The notes under the pieces are model-generated. The model saw only the letters and a list, made by a program, of their open reading frames with translations, ran no database searches and was not told where the DNA came from. From positions 1,784,397 through 1,848,396 of the forward strand of contig NZ_KB849756.1 of assembly GCF_000368925.1 (NCBI RefSeq): a stretch of DNA of 64,000 nt. Direction: 5' to 3'. Of the stretch, positions 1 through 7,998 are shown one piece after another. Source of the DNA: Acinetobacter bereziniae LMG 1003 = CIP 70.12 (GTDB lineage: Bacteria > Pseudomonadota > Gammaproteobacteria > Pseudomonadales > Moraxellaceae). The translations under genes and the position numbers were made by a program. Within the stretch, counting starts at the first letter, position 1. The number at the start of each line of letters is the position of its first letter.

Positions 1-61
1 CACGAATGTGCAAGCGTGTGCTTTTCGCACGACGCAAACGGGATTGTTTCTTTTCGTTCAT
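1..61 (-). CDS. rplR: 50S ribosomal protein L18, N-terminal fragment
   Basis: Only the first 20 codons lie in the window; the gene runs off the left edge. The start codon is the complement of 59-61 and the peptide begins MNEKKQSRLRRAKSTRLHIR, a basic N-terminus typical of L18, the 5S rRNA-binding protein. It follows rplF after 14 bp, which is the standard spc operon order. The identification rests on this short peptide plus position. Confidence 0.88.
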   Translation of the reverse strand, partial: MNEKKQSRLRRAKSTRLHIR

Positions 62-75
62 AAGAACCTCGCGCC

Positions 76-609
76 TTATTTCTTCTTAGCTTCTTTACGA
101 AGTACAACTTCGTCAGAATAACGAACACCTTTACCTTTATAAGGCTCTGGCGGACGATAACCACGGATTTCTGCAGCAACTTGACCTAACAATTGCTTGT
201 TAGCTGATTTCAAAATGATTTCAGTAGCAGTCGGAGTTTCAGCAGTTACACCTTCTGGAAGAGCGTAATCGATTGGATGAGAATAACCAAGGTTAAGGTT
301 TACAACAGTACCTTTAACCGCAGCTTTATAACCAACACCGATCAGTTGTAACTTACGTTCGAAGCCTTCGTTAACACCTTTAACAAGGTTATTAAGAACA
401 GCGCGAGCAGTACCAGCTTGCATCCAAGAATCACGAGATTCTTTAACTGGAGCAATATGAAGTTGACCTTCTTCCTGTTTAAGCTCGACCAGCGCATGCA
501 GGTTGAAAGACAACGTACCTTTGCTGCCTTTCACTTCGACCTGCCGGCCGTTCTGAGTAACTGCTACACCGTTAGGTACAGTTACTGGGGCTTTAGCCAC
601 ACGAGACAT
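76..609 (-). CDS. rplF: 50S ribosomal protein L6
   Basis: A 177-residue protein of the usual L6 length. L6 binds 23S rRNA near the sarcin-ricin loop and the factor-binding site. The C-terminal L6 signature PEPYKGKGVRY is visible near residues 153-163, followed by a lysine-rich end. It lies 13 bp after rpsH on the same strand in the spc gene order and is presumably co-transcribed with the whole cluster. Confidence 0.98.
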   Translation of the reverse strand: MSRVAKAPVTVPNGVAVTQNGRQVEVKGSKGTLSFNLHALVELKQEEGQLHIAPVKESRDSWMQAGTARAVLNNLVKGVNEGFERKLQLIGVGYKAAVKGTVVNLNLGYSHPIDYALPEGVTAETPTATEIILKSANKQLLGQVAAEIRGYRPPEPYKGKGVRYSDEVVLRKEAKKK

Positions 610-622
610 GAGGAATCACCTA

Positions 623-1018
623 TTAAGAAACAAAAGCAATAACTTCACCACCAACGCCCGCAGCACGTGCAGCGCGATCAGTCATGATGCCTTTGCTTGT
701 AGAAACAATTGCAATACCTAAACCTTGCTTAACGCTCGGAAGTGCATCTTTACCGCGATACTGACGTAGACCTGGACGGCTTACGCGCTTCACAGTTTCG
801 ATAACTGGTTTGCCTTCAAAATATTTTAAAGTAATTGTCAAAGTAGCTTTGCCTTCAAGATCAGCAACTTCTACATTTGAAATGTAACCTTCTTGTTGAA
901 GTACGTTTGCAATTGCAACTTTCAACTTAGAATTAGGCATAGAAACAGTTTGTTTCTTTGCCATTTGTGCGTTACGAACACGAGTTAACATGTCGGCAAC
1001 GGTATCTTGCATACTCAT
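623..1018 (-). CDS. rpsH: 30S ribosomal protein S8
   Basis: A 131-residue protein matching S8 in length. The C-terminal S8 signature is seen as STSKGIMTDRAARAAGVGGE around residues 107-126. S8 binds the central domain of 16S rRNA and in E. coli is the translational repressor of the spc operon by binding the rplE region. Whether this feedback exists here cannot be told from the sequence alone. Sits between rpsN (13 bp gap) and rplF. Confidence 0.98.
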   Translation of the reverse strand: MSMQDTVADMLTRVRNAQMAKKQTVSMPNSKLKVAIANVLQQEGYISNVEVADLEGKATLTITLKYFEGKPVIETVKRVSRPGLRQYRGKDALPSVKQGLGIAIVSTSKGIMTDRAARAAGVGGEVIAFVS

Positions 1019-1031
1019 TTATAGTCGCTCC

Positions 1032-1337
1032 TTACCAGCTTGCCTTAACAACGCCCGGTACATCACCTTGCATTACTGTGTCACGTAATTTGTTACGGCT
1101 TAAACCGAACTTACGGAAGTAACCATGAGGACGACCAGTTAAACCACAACGGTTACGAAGACGTACTGGAGACGCATTACGTGGTAATGCTTGTAACTTC
1201 ATCATCGCTTCGAAACGTTCTTCATCAGAAGCATTTACGTTTGCAATTGTTGCTTTTAATTCAGCACGTTTTGCAGCGTATTTAGCAACTGTAGCTTCGC
1301 GTTTCAATTCGCGATTAATCATACCTTTCTTAGCCAT
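1032..1337 (-). CDS. rpsN: 30S ribosomal protein S14 (long, zinc-free form)
   Basis: A 101-residue S14 of the long type. The S14 signature NRCGLTGRPHGYFRKFGLSR is present around residues 62-81. Only one cysteine is there, so the paired CxxC zinc ligands of the short form are absent, as in E. coli S14. It helps assemble the head of the 30S subunit. It starts 9 bp after rplE. Confidence 0.98.
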   Translation of the reverse strand: MAKKGMINRELKREATVAKYAAKRAELKATIANVNASDEERFEAMMKLQALPRNASPVRLRNRCGLTGRPHGYFRKFGLSRNKLRDTVMQGDVPGVVKASW

Positions 1338-1346
1338 ATCGACCTC

Positions 1347-1883
1347 TTATTTGAACGGGAAGCCGAATGCACGGATTAGCGCACGGCCTTCGTCATCGGT
1401 GCGAGCAGTCGTAGTGATAGTAATATCCATACCACGAATACGATCGATCTTATCAAAATCGATTTCAGGGAACATGATTTGTTCCTTGAGACCCATTGAG
1501 TAGTTACCACGACCATCGAATGATTTCGCAGAAAAACCGCGGAAGTCACGAATACGAGGAATCGCAATAGAGATCAAACGATCTAAGAATTCGTACATTT
1601 GTTCGCCGCGTAAAGTTACTTTACAACCAATCGGCCAACCATCACGGATTTTAAAACCAGCGATTGATTTACGCGCTAATGTAAGAACTGGTTTTTGACC
1701 AGCAATAGCTTGCATATCCGCCAAAGCGCCATCTAACAATTTCTTGTCAGCTGAAGCCGCACCAACACCCATGTTGATGGTGATTTTAGTGATGCGAGGA
1801 ATCTCCATCACATTAGCCAAACCAAGTTCTTCTTTTAACTTAGCTCGGATTTCGTCGTTATAACGTGTTTTAAGTCTGGCCAT
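1347..1883 (-). CDS. rplE: 50S ribosomal protein L5
   Basis: A 178-residue protein with clear L5 features, including ITKITINMGVG near residue 31 and the end TDDEGRALIRAFGFPFK. L5 binds 5S rRNA with L18 in the central protuberance and touches S13 and P-site tRNA. The gene lies 16 bp after rplX and 9 bp before rpsN in the spc order. Confidence 0.98.
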   Translation of the reverse strand: MARLKTRYNDEIRAKLKEELGLANVMEIPRITKITINMGVGAASADKKLLDGALADMQAIAGQKPVLTLARKSIAGFKIRDGWPIGCKVTLRGEQMYEFLDRLISIAIPRIRDFRGFSAKSFDGRGNYSMGLKEQIMFPEIDFDKIDRIRGMDITITTTARTDDEGRALIRAFGFPFK

Positions 1884-1899
1884 AGCCTATTTCAACCTA

Positions 1900-2217
1900 T
1901 TACTTCGCTACCGCCACTGATTCACCATTTGATTTGTAAACGCGAGTTTTCACGCCTTCAATCACTTGGTAACCAACACGGTCAGCCTTTTGGGTTGTAG
2001 CATTTAAAATTGCCACGTTTGAAATATGAAGCGAAGCTTCTTGTGTAACGATAGCGCCTTCAGCACCTGTTGCACGGTTCGGCTTTTGATGCTTCTTAAC
2101 TAAATTAAGGCCTTCAACCTTAACTTGGTCATTTGAAACAGACAAAACAGTACCCTGTTTGCCTTTTTCTTTACCTGCGATCACAATTACTTGATCGCCT
2201 TTTCTAATCTTAGCCAT
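1900..2217 (-). CDS. rplX: 50S ribosomal protein L24
   Basis: A 105-residue protein with an N-terminal KOW motif (GDQVIVIAGKEKGKQGTVLS, residues 7-26), as expected for L24, an early assembly protein of the 50S subunit located near the peptide exit tunnel. Spacing to rplN is 11 bp and to rplE 16 bp, so the genes are tightly packed. Confidence 0.98.
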   Translation of the reverse strand: MAKIRKGDQVIVIAGKEKGKQGTVLSVSNDQVKVEGLNLVKKHQKPNRATGAEGAIVTQEASLHISNVAILNATTQKADRVGYQVIEGVKTRVYKSNGESVAVAK

Positions 2218-2228
2218 GATTGCCTCTA

Positions 2229-2597
2229 TTATAGAACTTCAGGAGCCAATGAAATGATTTTCATGAACTGTTCAGTACGAAGTTCACGAGTCACTGGTCC
2301 GAAAATACGAGTGGCAATCGGAGCCTTGTTGTTGTTCAAGATAACTGCAGCATTATCATCGAAACGGATCACAGAACCGTCTGGACGACGAATACCGAAT
2401 TTAGTACGAACTACAACTGCATTCATCACGTCGCCTTTTTTAACACGACCACGCGGAATTGCTTCTTTTACAGTAACTTTAATAATGTCGCCAACAGAAG
2501 CATAACGACGATGTGAACCACCAAGTACTTTAATACATTGTACGCGGCGAGCACCACTGTTGTCTGCTACGTCTAGCATACTTTCGGTCTGAATCAT
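2229..2597 (-). CDS. rplN: 50S ribosomal protein L14
   Basis: A 122-residue protein of exact L14 length, starting MIQTESMLDVADNSGARRVQ and carrying the conserved GSHRRYASVGDIIKVTVKEA block. L14 lies at the subunit interface. In E. coli rplN is the first gene of the spc operon. Here it is preceded by a 92-bp gap containing a long imperfect inverted repeat (2617-2674), the only sizeable gap among the ribosomal genes apart from the 59 bp before rplC. Confidence 0.98.
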   Translation of the reverse strand: MIQTESMLDVADNSGARRVQCIKVLGGSHRRYASVGDIIKVTVKEAIPRGRVKKGDVMNAVVVRTKFGIRRPDGSVIRFDDNAAVILNNNKAPIATRIFGPVTRELRTEQFMKIISLAPEVL

Positions 2598-2616
2598 TGC
2601 CCTACTCCAAAACCGA

Positions 2617-2674
2617 GCATCACCGGTCGCAATTTCGAAAGGCTCAAAGAGTACTCGAAATTGACCGATGATGC
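2617..2674 (-). promoter_or_regulatory. Imperfect long hairpin between rpsQ and rplN
   Basis: The arms 2617-2638 (GCATCACCGGTCGCAATTTCGA on the plus strand, read in two parts GCATCACCGG and TCGCAATTTCGA) and 2655-2674 are reverse complements except for one mismatch and a two-base bulge, with a 16-base loop. It sits where the E. coli S10 and spc operons are separated by a promoter. There is no T-run after it, so it is not an obvious terminator; an RNA processing or attenuation site is an inference. No convincing -35/-10 pair was found in the gap. Confidence 0.5.
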
Positions 2675-2689
2675 AACAAGAACGTCTAA

Positions 2690-2947
2690 TTACTCAGCAG
2701 CTGCTTCAATAACTTCCACTAAAGTCCAAGCTTTAGTTTTTGAAATTGGGCGGCTTTCTTTAATGGTTACAACATCACCAGTTTTAGCAGTGTTGTTCTC
2801 ATCATGAGCGTGTAATTTTGTTGAACGGCGGATTGATTTGCCATACAACGGGTGTTGAACGCGGCGTTCGATAAGTACAACAATAGACTTGTCCATTTTG
2901 TCACTTACTACTTTGCCTGTTAACGTGCGAACTGTTTGCTCACTCAT
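2690..2947 (-). CDS. rpsQ: 30S ribosomal protein S17
   Basis: An 85-residue OB-fold protein of S17 length with the conserved GKVVSDKMDKSIVVLIERR stretch and HPLYGK block. S17 binds 16S rRNA early in 30S assembly. Its start overlaps the end of rpmC by 4 bp (ATGA), indicating translational coupling. It is the last gene before the rpsQ-rplN gap. Confidence 0.98.
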   Translation of the reverse strand: MSEQTVRTLTGKVVSDKMDKSIVVLIERRVQHPLYGKSIRRSTKLHAHDENNTAKTGDVVTIKESRPISKTKAWTLVEVIEAAAE

Positions 2948-3141
2948 TGTGCGTTCCCCTGTTTTTCGGTAAGGAGGGTCTTGATACGAGCAATAGTCTT
3001 ACGAGTTAACGCAACTTCATGCGATTTACCCAATTGACCTGTTGCTTTCGCCATACGAAGACGGAATTGGTTCAACTGTTGCTCATCAAGCAAAGCTGTC
3101 AACTCTTCTACCGACTTTTCACGTAGATCTTTAGTTTTCAT
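2944..3141 (-). CDS. rpmC: 50S ribosomal protein L29
   Basis: A 65-residue, mostly helical protein with the L29 signature around KSHEVALTRKTIARIKTLL. L29 lies near the exit tunnel, beside L23 at the trigger factor and SRP docking site. Its stop overlaps the rpsQ start by 4 bp and its first base overlaps the last base of rplP. Confidence 0.97.
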   Translation of the reverse strand: MKTKDLREKSVEELTALLDEQQLNQFRLRMAKATGQLGKSHEVALTRKTIARIKTLLTEKQGNAQ

Positions 3142-3554
3142 TACATCACCGTCTTAGTAACGATAGTGGTTTTAAATGGAAGCTTAGCAGCTGCAAGCGT
3201 AAACGCTTCGCGTGCCAATTCTTCACTAACACCATCCATTTCGTACAAGATCTTACCTGGTTTGATTTGGCAAACCCAGTATTCCACAGAACCTTTACCT
3301 TTACCCATACGAACTTCTAATGGTTTTTCAGTAATTGGTTTGTCTGGGAAAACACGGATAAAGATCTTACCACCACGTTTAACACGACGGCTAATTGTAC
3401 GACGCGCAGCTTCAATTTGACGTGCAGTCATTTGACCACGTTCAATAGATTTAAGTGCGATTGTACCGAAAGATACTGTGCTACCACGATGCGCTAGACC
3501 AGTGTTACGGCCTTTTTGCACCTTACGGAATTTAGTACGTTTAGGTTGCAACAT
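3141..3554 (-). CDS. rplP: 50S ribosomal protein L16
   Basis: A 137-residue protein starting MLQPKRTKFRKVQKGRN, the standard L16 N-terminus, with the GKGKGSVEYWV block near residue 83. L16 supports A-site tRNA accommodation and late 50S assembly. It overlaps rpmC by one base and follows rpsC after 3 bp. Confidence 0.98.
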   Translation of the reverse strand: MLQPKRTKFRKVQKGRNTGLAHRGSTVSFGTIALKSIERGQMTARQIEAARRTISRRVKRGGKIFIRVFPDKPITEKPLEVRMGKGKGSVEYWVCQIKPGKILYEMDGVSEELAREAFTLAAAKLPFKTTIVTKTVM

Positions 3555-3557
3555 GGA

Positions 3558-4310
3558 TTATTCTCCTTTTTCAGCAGAACGATCATTGCGACGACCACGA
3601 CGCTCTTGACCTTCACCACGACCGCGACCGCGTTTAGCTGGACGTTCTTCAGCAGGAGCAGGGTTCATGACTTGTTTCATGCCACCTAAGATCTCACCAC
3701 GGAAAATCCAAACTTTAACACCAATCGTACCGTAAGTAGTTTCAGCACGCATAGTTGCATAGTCGATATCAGCACGAAGTGTATGCAAAGGTACACGACC
3801 TTCACGATACCATTCAGTACGTGCAATCTCTGCACCGCCTAAACGACCAGAAACTTCAACTTTGATACCTTTAGCACCAGCACGCATCGTATTTTGAACC
3901 GCACGCTTCATAGCACGACGGAACATTACACGTTTCTCTAATTGAGAAGCGATTGCTTCAGCAACTAAACGAGCGTCTAAATCTGGGCGATCGATTTCGT
4001 TGATGCTTACTTGCGCTGGAACACCCATAATAGTGGTGAGTTCACGCTGTAATTTTTCAATGTCTTCGCCTTTTTTACCGATCACGATACCTGGACGAGC
4101 AGTGCTAATTGTTACTTTAGCAGCGCCTGTAGGACGTTCGATAAGAATATTGCTGATCATCGCGCTTTTAAGTTTTTTAGTTAAAAACTCACGAACTTGA
4201 AGATCTTTAAGCAAATATTCAGCGTATTGTTTCGGACTCGCATACCAGTTGGCGTTATGACGTTTTACAACACCAAGGCGGATACCGATTGGATGAACCT
4301 TCTGACCCAT
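3558..4310 (-). CDS. rpsC: 30S ribosomal protein S3
   Basis: A 250-residue S3, somewhat longer than E. coli S3 (233). The N-terminal KH domain carries GIVIGKKGEDIEKLQREL around residues 74-91, and the C-terminal S3 domain includes the EWYREGRVPLHTLRADIDY block. The extra length is a charged Arg/Gly/Glu-rich tail (about residues 220-250). S3 forms part of the mRNA entry channel. It is separated from rplV by one base. Confidence 0.98.
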   Translation of the reverse strand: MGQKVHPIGIRLGVVKRHNANWYASPKQYAEYLLKDLQVREFLTKKLKSAMISNILIERPTGAAKVTISTARPGIVIGKKGEDIEKLQRELTTIMGVPAQVSINEIDRPDLDARLVAEAIASQLEKRVMFRRAMKRAVQNTMRAGAKGIKVEVSGRLGGAEIARTEWYREGRVPLHTLRADIDYATMRAETTYGTIGVKVWIFRGEILGGMKQVMNPAPAEERPAKRGRGRGEGQERRGRRNDRSAEKGE

Positions 4311-4311
4311 A

Positions 4312-4641
4312 TCAAACCCCTACCTTAACGGTAATGTGACAAGTACGCTTAGTAATACGATCTGCACGGCCTTTAGCACGTGGCATAATACGTTTAAGGC
4401 TCATGCCTTCATCAACGTAAATCGTAGATACTTTAAGATCGTCAACATCTAAACTGTTATTGTGTTCAGCGTTTGCAATCGCAGATTCCAAAGCTTTTTT
4501 AACTAAAACTGCAGCTTTTTTGTTGCTGAAGTTCAAGATATTTAAAGCATGCGCAACAGATTTGCCGCGAATTAGGTCTGCAACCAAACGTGCTTTTTGT
4601 GCCGAGATAGCGGCACCGCGTAATTTAGCAGTTACTTCCAT
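4312..4641 (-). CDS. rplV: 50S ribosomal protein L22
   Basis: A 109-residue L22 whose extended beta-hairpin lines the peptide exit tunnel. The C-terminal block MPRAKGRADRITKRTCHITV is typical. Two ATG codons are adjacent (4644 and 4641); the AGGTG-like ribosome-binding sequence is only 2 bases from the first but 5 from the second, so the second is preferred. It is followed by rpsC after one base and preceded by rpsS. Confidence 0.97.
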   Translation of the reverse strand: MEVTAKLRGAAISAQKARLVADLIRGKSVAHALNILNFSNKKAAVLVKKALESAIANAEHNNSLDVDDLKVSTIYVDEGMSLKRIMPRAKGRADRITKRTCHITVKVGV

Positions 4642-4652
4642 CATAGCACCTA

Positions 4653-4928
4653 TTAACGTTTAGACTTCTTGTCAACACCGTGACCACGATAGGTACGAGT
4701 TGGCGCGAATTCACCTAATTTATGACCAACCATATGTTCAGATACGATCACTGGAACATGGTTACGGCCATTGTGTACAGAAATTGTTAAACCAACAAAA
4801 TCCGGGAGGATCATCGAACGACGCGACCAAGTTTTGATCGGCTTACGGTTATTAGCCGCGATTGCCGCTTCAACCTTAGCGAACAAGTGCGCATCGACGA
4901 ATGGGCCTTTTTTCAGAGAACGAGGCAT
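4653..4928 (-). CDS. rpsS: 30S ribosomal protein S19
   Basis: A 91-residue protein with the S19 N-terminus MPRSLKKGPFVDAHL and the conserved region ending APTRTYRGHG. S19 sits in the 30S head, contacts S13 and bridges to the 50S subunit. It lies between rplB (19 bp) and rplV (11 bp). Confidence 0.98.
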   Translation of the reverse strand: MPRSLKKGPFVDAHLFAKVEAAIAANNRKPIKTWSRRSMILPDFVGLTISVHNGRNHVPVIVSEHMVGHKLGEFAPTRTYRGHGVDKKSKR

Positions 4929-4947
4929 TGTCAGATTCCTTTACTTG

Positions 4948-5772
4948 TTACTTAACGCGACGGTCGCGAATGATCATCTTAGTCGTACGCTTATTGGTAC
5001 GAGTCTTGTACCCTTTAGCTTTTTGACCCCATGGGCTTACAGGTTGAATACCTTTGTTACGCCCTTCACCACCACCATGTGGATGGTCTACTGGGTTCAT
5101 CGCCATACCACGAACGGTAGGACGAACGCCACGCCAGCGTGCAGCACCTGCTTTACCAAGTGAACGAAGGTTGCTTTCTGAGTTAGATACTTCACCTAAC
5201 ACAGCACGACATTCAACGTGTACTTTACGCATTTCGCCTGAACGAAGACGAATGATTGCGTAAGAACCGTCACGACCTAACAACTGAGCAGAAGTACCAG
5301 CTGAACGCACTAATTGTGCACCTTTACCGATTTTAAGCTCGATGTTATGTAGTGTAGAACCGATAGGCATGTTACGAAGTGGCAAGCAGTTACCTGGACG
5401 AATTGGAGCATCGTTACCAGACTGTACTTTATCACCAGCACGTAAACCTTTAGCAGCGATAATATAACGACGTTCACCGTCAGCATATTTCAATAAAGCA
5501 ATATGAGATGTACGGTTAGGATCGTATTCAATACGCTCAACTACAGCAGGAATGCCATCTTTGTTACGTTTAAAGTCAACGATACGGTAGTGTTGTTTAT
5601 GACCACCACCAACGTGACGAGTAGTAATGTGACCGTTGTTATTACGACCACCAGTACGTTTTTTAGCTTCAACCAACGGTGCATAAGGCGCGCCTTTGTG
5701 AAGGTGATCATGAACCACTTTCTCTACAAAGCGACGTCCTGGAGACGTTGGCTTACATTTTTGAATCGGCAT
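4948..5772 (-). CDS. rplB: 50S ribosomal protein L2
   Basis: A 274-residue L2 with the highly conserved MNPVDHPHGGGEGRNKG region near residues 225-241, which contains the histidine implicated near the peptidyl-transferase centre. L2 is a primary 23S rRNA-binding protein needed for subunit association. It follows rplW after 11 bp. Confidence 0.98.
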   Translation of the reverse strand: MPIQKCKPTSPGRRFVEKVVHDHLHKGAPYAPLVEAKKRTGGRNNNGHITTRHVGGGHKQHYRIVDFKRNKDGIPAVVERIEYDPNRTSHIALLKYADGERRYIIAAKGLRAGDKVQSGNDAPIRPGNCLPLRNMPIGSTLHNIELKIGKGAQLVRSAGTSAQLLGRDGSYAIIRLRSGEMRKVHVECRAVLGEVSNSESNLRSLGKAGAARWRGVRPTVRGMAMNPVDHPHGGGEGRNKGIQPVSPWGQKAKGYKTRTNKRTTKMIIRDRRVK

Positions 5773-5783
5773 AATTTTCGTCC

Positions 5784-6104
5784 TTATTCCGCTGCGCTTT
5801 CAGCGGTATCGCCCAAGTCAGCCATTTCAACATCTTGGCCAGCTTTCAGGGTGACGTATGCTTTCTTAACATCAGAACGACGTCCTAATGTACGACCAAA
5901 GCGCTTAGTCTTACCTTTAGTGATAGTCGTGTTAACTTTAACAACTTCCACACCAAATAATTGTTCTACTGCTTTTTTGATTTCAAGCTTGTTTGCATCA
6001 AGTGCAACTTTAAATACTTGAACACCAGCAGTTTCACCTAAAACTTGTGCTTTTTCTGAGAATACAGGTCCTTTTAGGACTTGATAGATACGTTCGTTGT
6101 TCAT
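5784..6104 (-). CDS. rplW: 50S ribosomal protein L23
   Basis: A 106-residue protein with L23 features (KGPVFSEKAQ near the N-terminus, FGVEVVKVNT and GRTLGRRSDVKKAYVTL later). L23 is the main docking site for trigger factor and SRP at the exit tunnel. Its start overlaps the end of rplD by 4 bp, suggesting coupled translation. The C-terminal 15 residues are acidic (MADLGDTAESAAE), an extension over the core. Confidence 0.98.
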   Translation of the reverse strand: MNNERIYQVLKGPVFSEKAQVLGETAGVQVFKVALDANKLEIKKAVEQLFGVEVVKVNTTITKGKTKRFGRTLGRRSDVKKAYVTLKAGQDVEMADLGDTAESAAE

Positions 6105-6703
6105 CCGAGTTCTACCTCAATTTTCTTAGCAGCAGCAACAGACATAACAACTTTATCGAACGCAATCAAACCAACAGGATCGATCCCAGCAGCATCAACC
6201 ACATCAACGTGTGGAAGGTTACGTGCAGCTAAGTATAGATTTTCATCTACAGCTTCAGTAACGATTAATGCGCGAGTAGCGTTCAAGCCGTTTAGTTTTG
6301 CAAGCAATTCTTTAGTTTTTGGAGCTTCAACTGCAAACTCTTCAACCAATACAAGACGATCTTGGCGAACAAGTTCAGCTAAGATACATTGCATTGCACC
6401 GCGGTACATTTTACGGTTAACTTTTTGAGACCAATCTTGTGGACGAGCAGCAAAAGTTTTACCACCACCAACCCAGATTGGGCTACGAATAGAACCAGCA
6501 CGAGCGCGGCCAGTACCTTTTTGACGGAATGGTTTTTTACCACCGCCAGAAACGTCTGCACGTGACTTCTGAGCTTTAGAACCTTGACGACCACCAGCTA
6601 AATAAGCTGTAACAACTTGGTGTACAAGAGCTTCATTAAATTCACGTCCGAAAGCAACTTCAGACAATTCAACAGCAGAGCCGGAAACAGTTTTTAAATT
6701 CAC
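6101..6703 (-). CDS. rplD: 50S ribosomal protein L4
   Basis: A 200-residue L4 with the basic extended loop (GGGKKPFRQKGTGRARAGS, about residues 53-71) that reaches the exit tunnel. In E. coli L4 is also the feedback regulator of the S10 operon acting on the rpsJ leader. A long structured leader exists here (7725-7891), so the same control is plausible but not shown. Starts 11 bp after rplC. Confidence 0.98.
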   Translation of the reverse strand: MNLKTVSGSAVELSEVAFGREFNEALVHQVVTAYLAGGRQGSKAQKSRADVSGGGKKPFRQKGTGRARAGSIRSPIWVGGGKTFAARPQDWSQKVNRKMYRGAMQCILAELVRQDRLVLVEEFAVEAPKTKELLAKLNGLNATRALIVTEAVDENLYLAARNLPHVDVVDAAGIDPVGLIAFDKVVMSVAAAKKIEVELG

Positions 6704-6714
6704 GTTATTTCCCC

Positions 6715-7353
6715 TCAGGCCTTGATCGTAGGACGAACGATAACGTCGCCACCAGTAGCACCAGGAACCGCACCTTTAACAACAAGAACTGAACGTTCTG
6801 CGTCAATAGATACAATCTCAAGACCTTGTACAGTTACGCGATCATCACCTAAGTGACCAGGCATTTTTTTACCTTTGAACACGCGACCAGGAGTCTGGTT
6901 TTGACCTGTAGAACCGATTACACGGTGAGATACAGAGTTACCATGTGTAGCATCTTGCGTACGGAAGTTCCAACGCTTAACACCACCTTGGAAACCTTTA
7001 CCTTTTGATTGACCAGTAACATCAACAACTTGACCTACTGTGAACAAATCAACACCGATAGTTCCACCAACTTCACGACCTTCAAGATCAGCTTCTGCAA
7101 CGCGGAATTCTTTAACCAAACGACCAGCAGCAACACCAGCTTTCGCAAAGTGACCTTTTTGAGCGTTAGTTACGCGAGATTCGCGACGTTCACCAGTAGT
7201 GATTTGAATCGCTTGATAACCATCAGTTTCAAGCGTTTTGATTTGAGTGATACGGTTAGGATCAACCTCAATCACTGTTACAGGCACAGAAACACCAGCA
7301 TCTGTAAAGATACGTGTCATACCGCACTTGCGACCGACTAAACCAATAGCCAT
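6715..7353 (-). CDS. rplC: 50S ribosomal protein L3
   Basis: A 212-residue L3 beginning MAIGLVGRKCGMTRIF. The central loop GSTGQNQTPGRVFKGKKMPGH contains the Gln that PrmB methylates in E. coli. An in-frame ATG two codons upstream (7359) is only 3 bases from the GAGG ribosome-binding sequence, while 7353 is at 9 bases, so 7353 was chosen. It is separated from rpsJ by 59 bp. Confidence 0.97.
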   Translation of the reverse strand: MAIGLVGRKCGMTRIFTDAGVSVPVTVIEVDPNRITQIKTLETDGYQAIQITTGERRESRVTNAQKGHFAKAGVAAGRLVKEFRVAEADLEGREVGGTIGVDLFTVGQVVDVTGQSKGKGFQGGVKRWNFRTQDATHGNSVSHRVIGSTGQNQTPGRVFKGKKMPGHLGDDRVTVQGLEIVSIDAERSVLVVKGAVPGATGGDVIVRPTIKA

Positions 7354-7412
7354 GTGCATAAACCTCTAAAAAAGCGGCTTAATTAACTTAGAGCGTTAAT
7401 TAACCGAAAGCC

Positions 7413-7724
7413 TTAACCCAATGCGATCTGAACATCAACACCAGCTGCAAGATCCAACTTCATCAATGCATCTACAGTTTTGTCTGTAGGTTGAACGATG
7501 TCGATCAAACGTTTATATGTGCGGATTTCATATTGGTCACGCGCATCTTTGTTCACGTGTGGTGATGTCAAAACGTTAAAACGTTCGATGCGAGTAGGCA
7601 TCGGAATTGGACCACAAACTTGTGCGCCAGTACGTTTTGCTGTTTCTACGATCTCTTGAGAAGATTGATCAATTAAACGATGATCAAAAGACTTAAGACG
7701 GATACGAATTCTCTGGTTAGACAT
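7413..7724 (-). CDS. rpsJ: 30S ribosomal protein S10 (NusE)
   Basis: A 103-residue S10 starting MSNQRIRIRLKSFDHRLIDQ. The open frame extends 12 codons upstream, but the family start and the GGAG sequence before 7724 fix this ATG. S10 is a 30S head protein and also acts as NusE in transcription antitermination. It is the promoter-proximal gene of the cluster, behind a leader of about 170 nt. Confidence 0.98.
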   Translation of the reverse strand: MSNQRIRIRLKSFDHRLIDQSSQEIVETAKRTGAQVCGPIPMPTRIERFNVLTSPHVNKDARDQYEIRTYKRLIDIVQPTDKTVDALMKLDLAAGVDVQIALG

Positions 7725-7891
7725 ACCAGTTAACTCCAAGCCAAATATATAAAGAATCACCCTTGACGCATCTCACCCCACTAAATAAGGCAAGTGTCAA
7801 AGGCAGTGAAAATCACTAAGGTCGTGATCGATGCCACGACTGTAACGATCTGAATGACTTTCTTCGCCATTCATCCCTTCATATCGAAGGG
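7725..7891 (-). promoter_or_regulatory. Long structured 5' leader of the S10 operon
   Basis: From the inferred transcription start near 7891 to rpsJ there are about 167 nt without a gene. The leader contains several inverted repeats: GTCGTG/CACGAC at 7820-7839, AGTGA/TCACT around 7808-7819, and CCCTTC/GAAGGG at 7875-7891. E. coli uses L4 binding to an S10 leader for attenuation and translational repression; the length and pairing here fit such a role, but the L4-binding hairpin itself was not identified. Confidence 0.55.
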
Positions 7892-7897
7892 TCGCCC

Positions 7898-7926
7898 ATT
7901 ATAACGATTGTTTAACGCTTAAGCAA
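7898..7926 (-). promoter_or_regulatory. Sigma-70 promoter of the S10 operon
   Basis: Read on the minus strand, a -35 TTGCTT (7921-7926) and a perfect -10 TATAAT (7898-7903) are separated by exactly 17 bp. It is placed about 170 nt upstream of rpsJ. No other such pair lies between it and rpsJ, so this is the likely main promoter for the ribosomal protein genes. Confidence 0.85.
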
Positions 7927-7998
7927 ATAAATTTAGATTTTTTTCGCAGTATTCCAATATTGGTAAAGAAATAAAATGTTTAAGATTTAAACAAAGGT

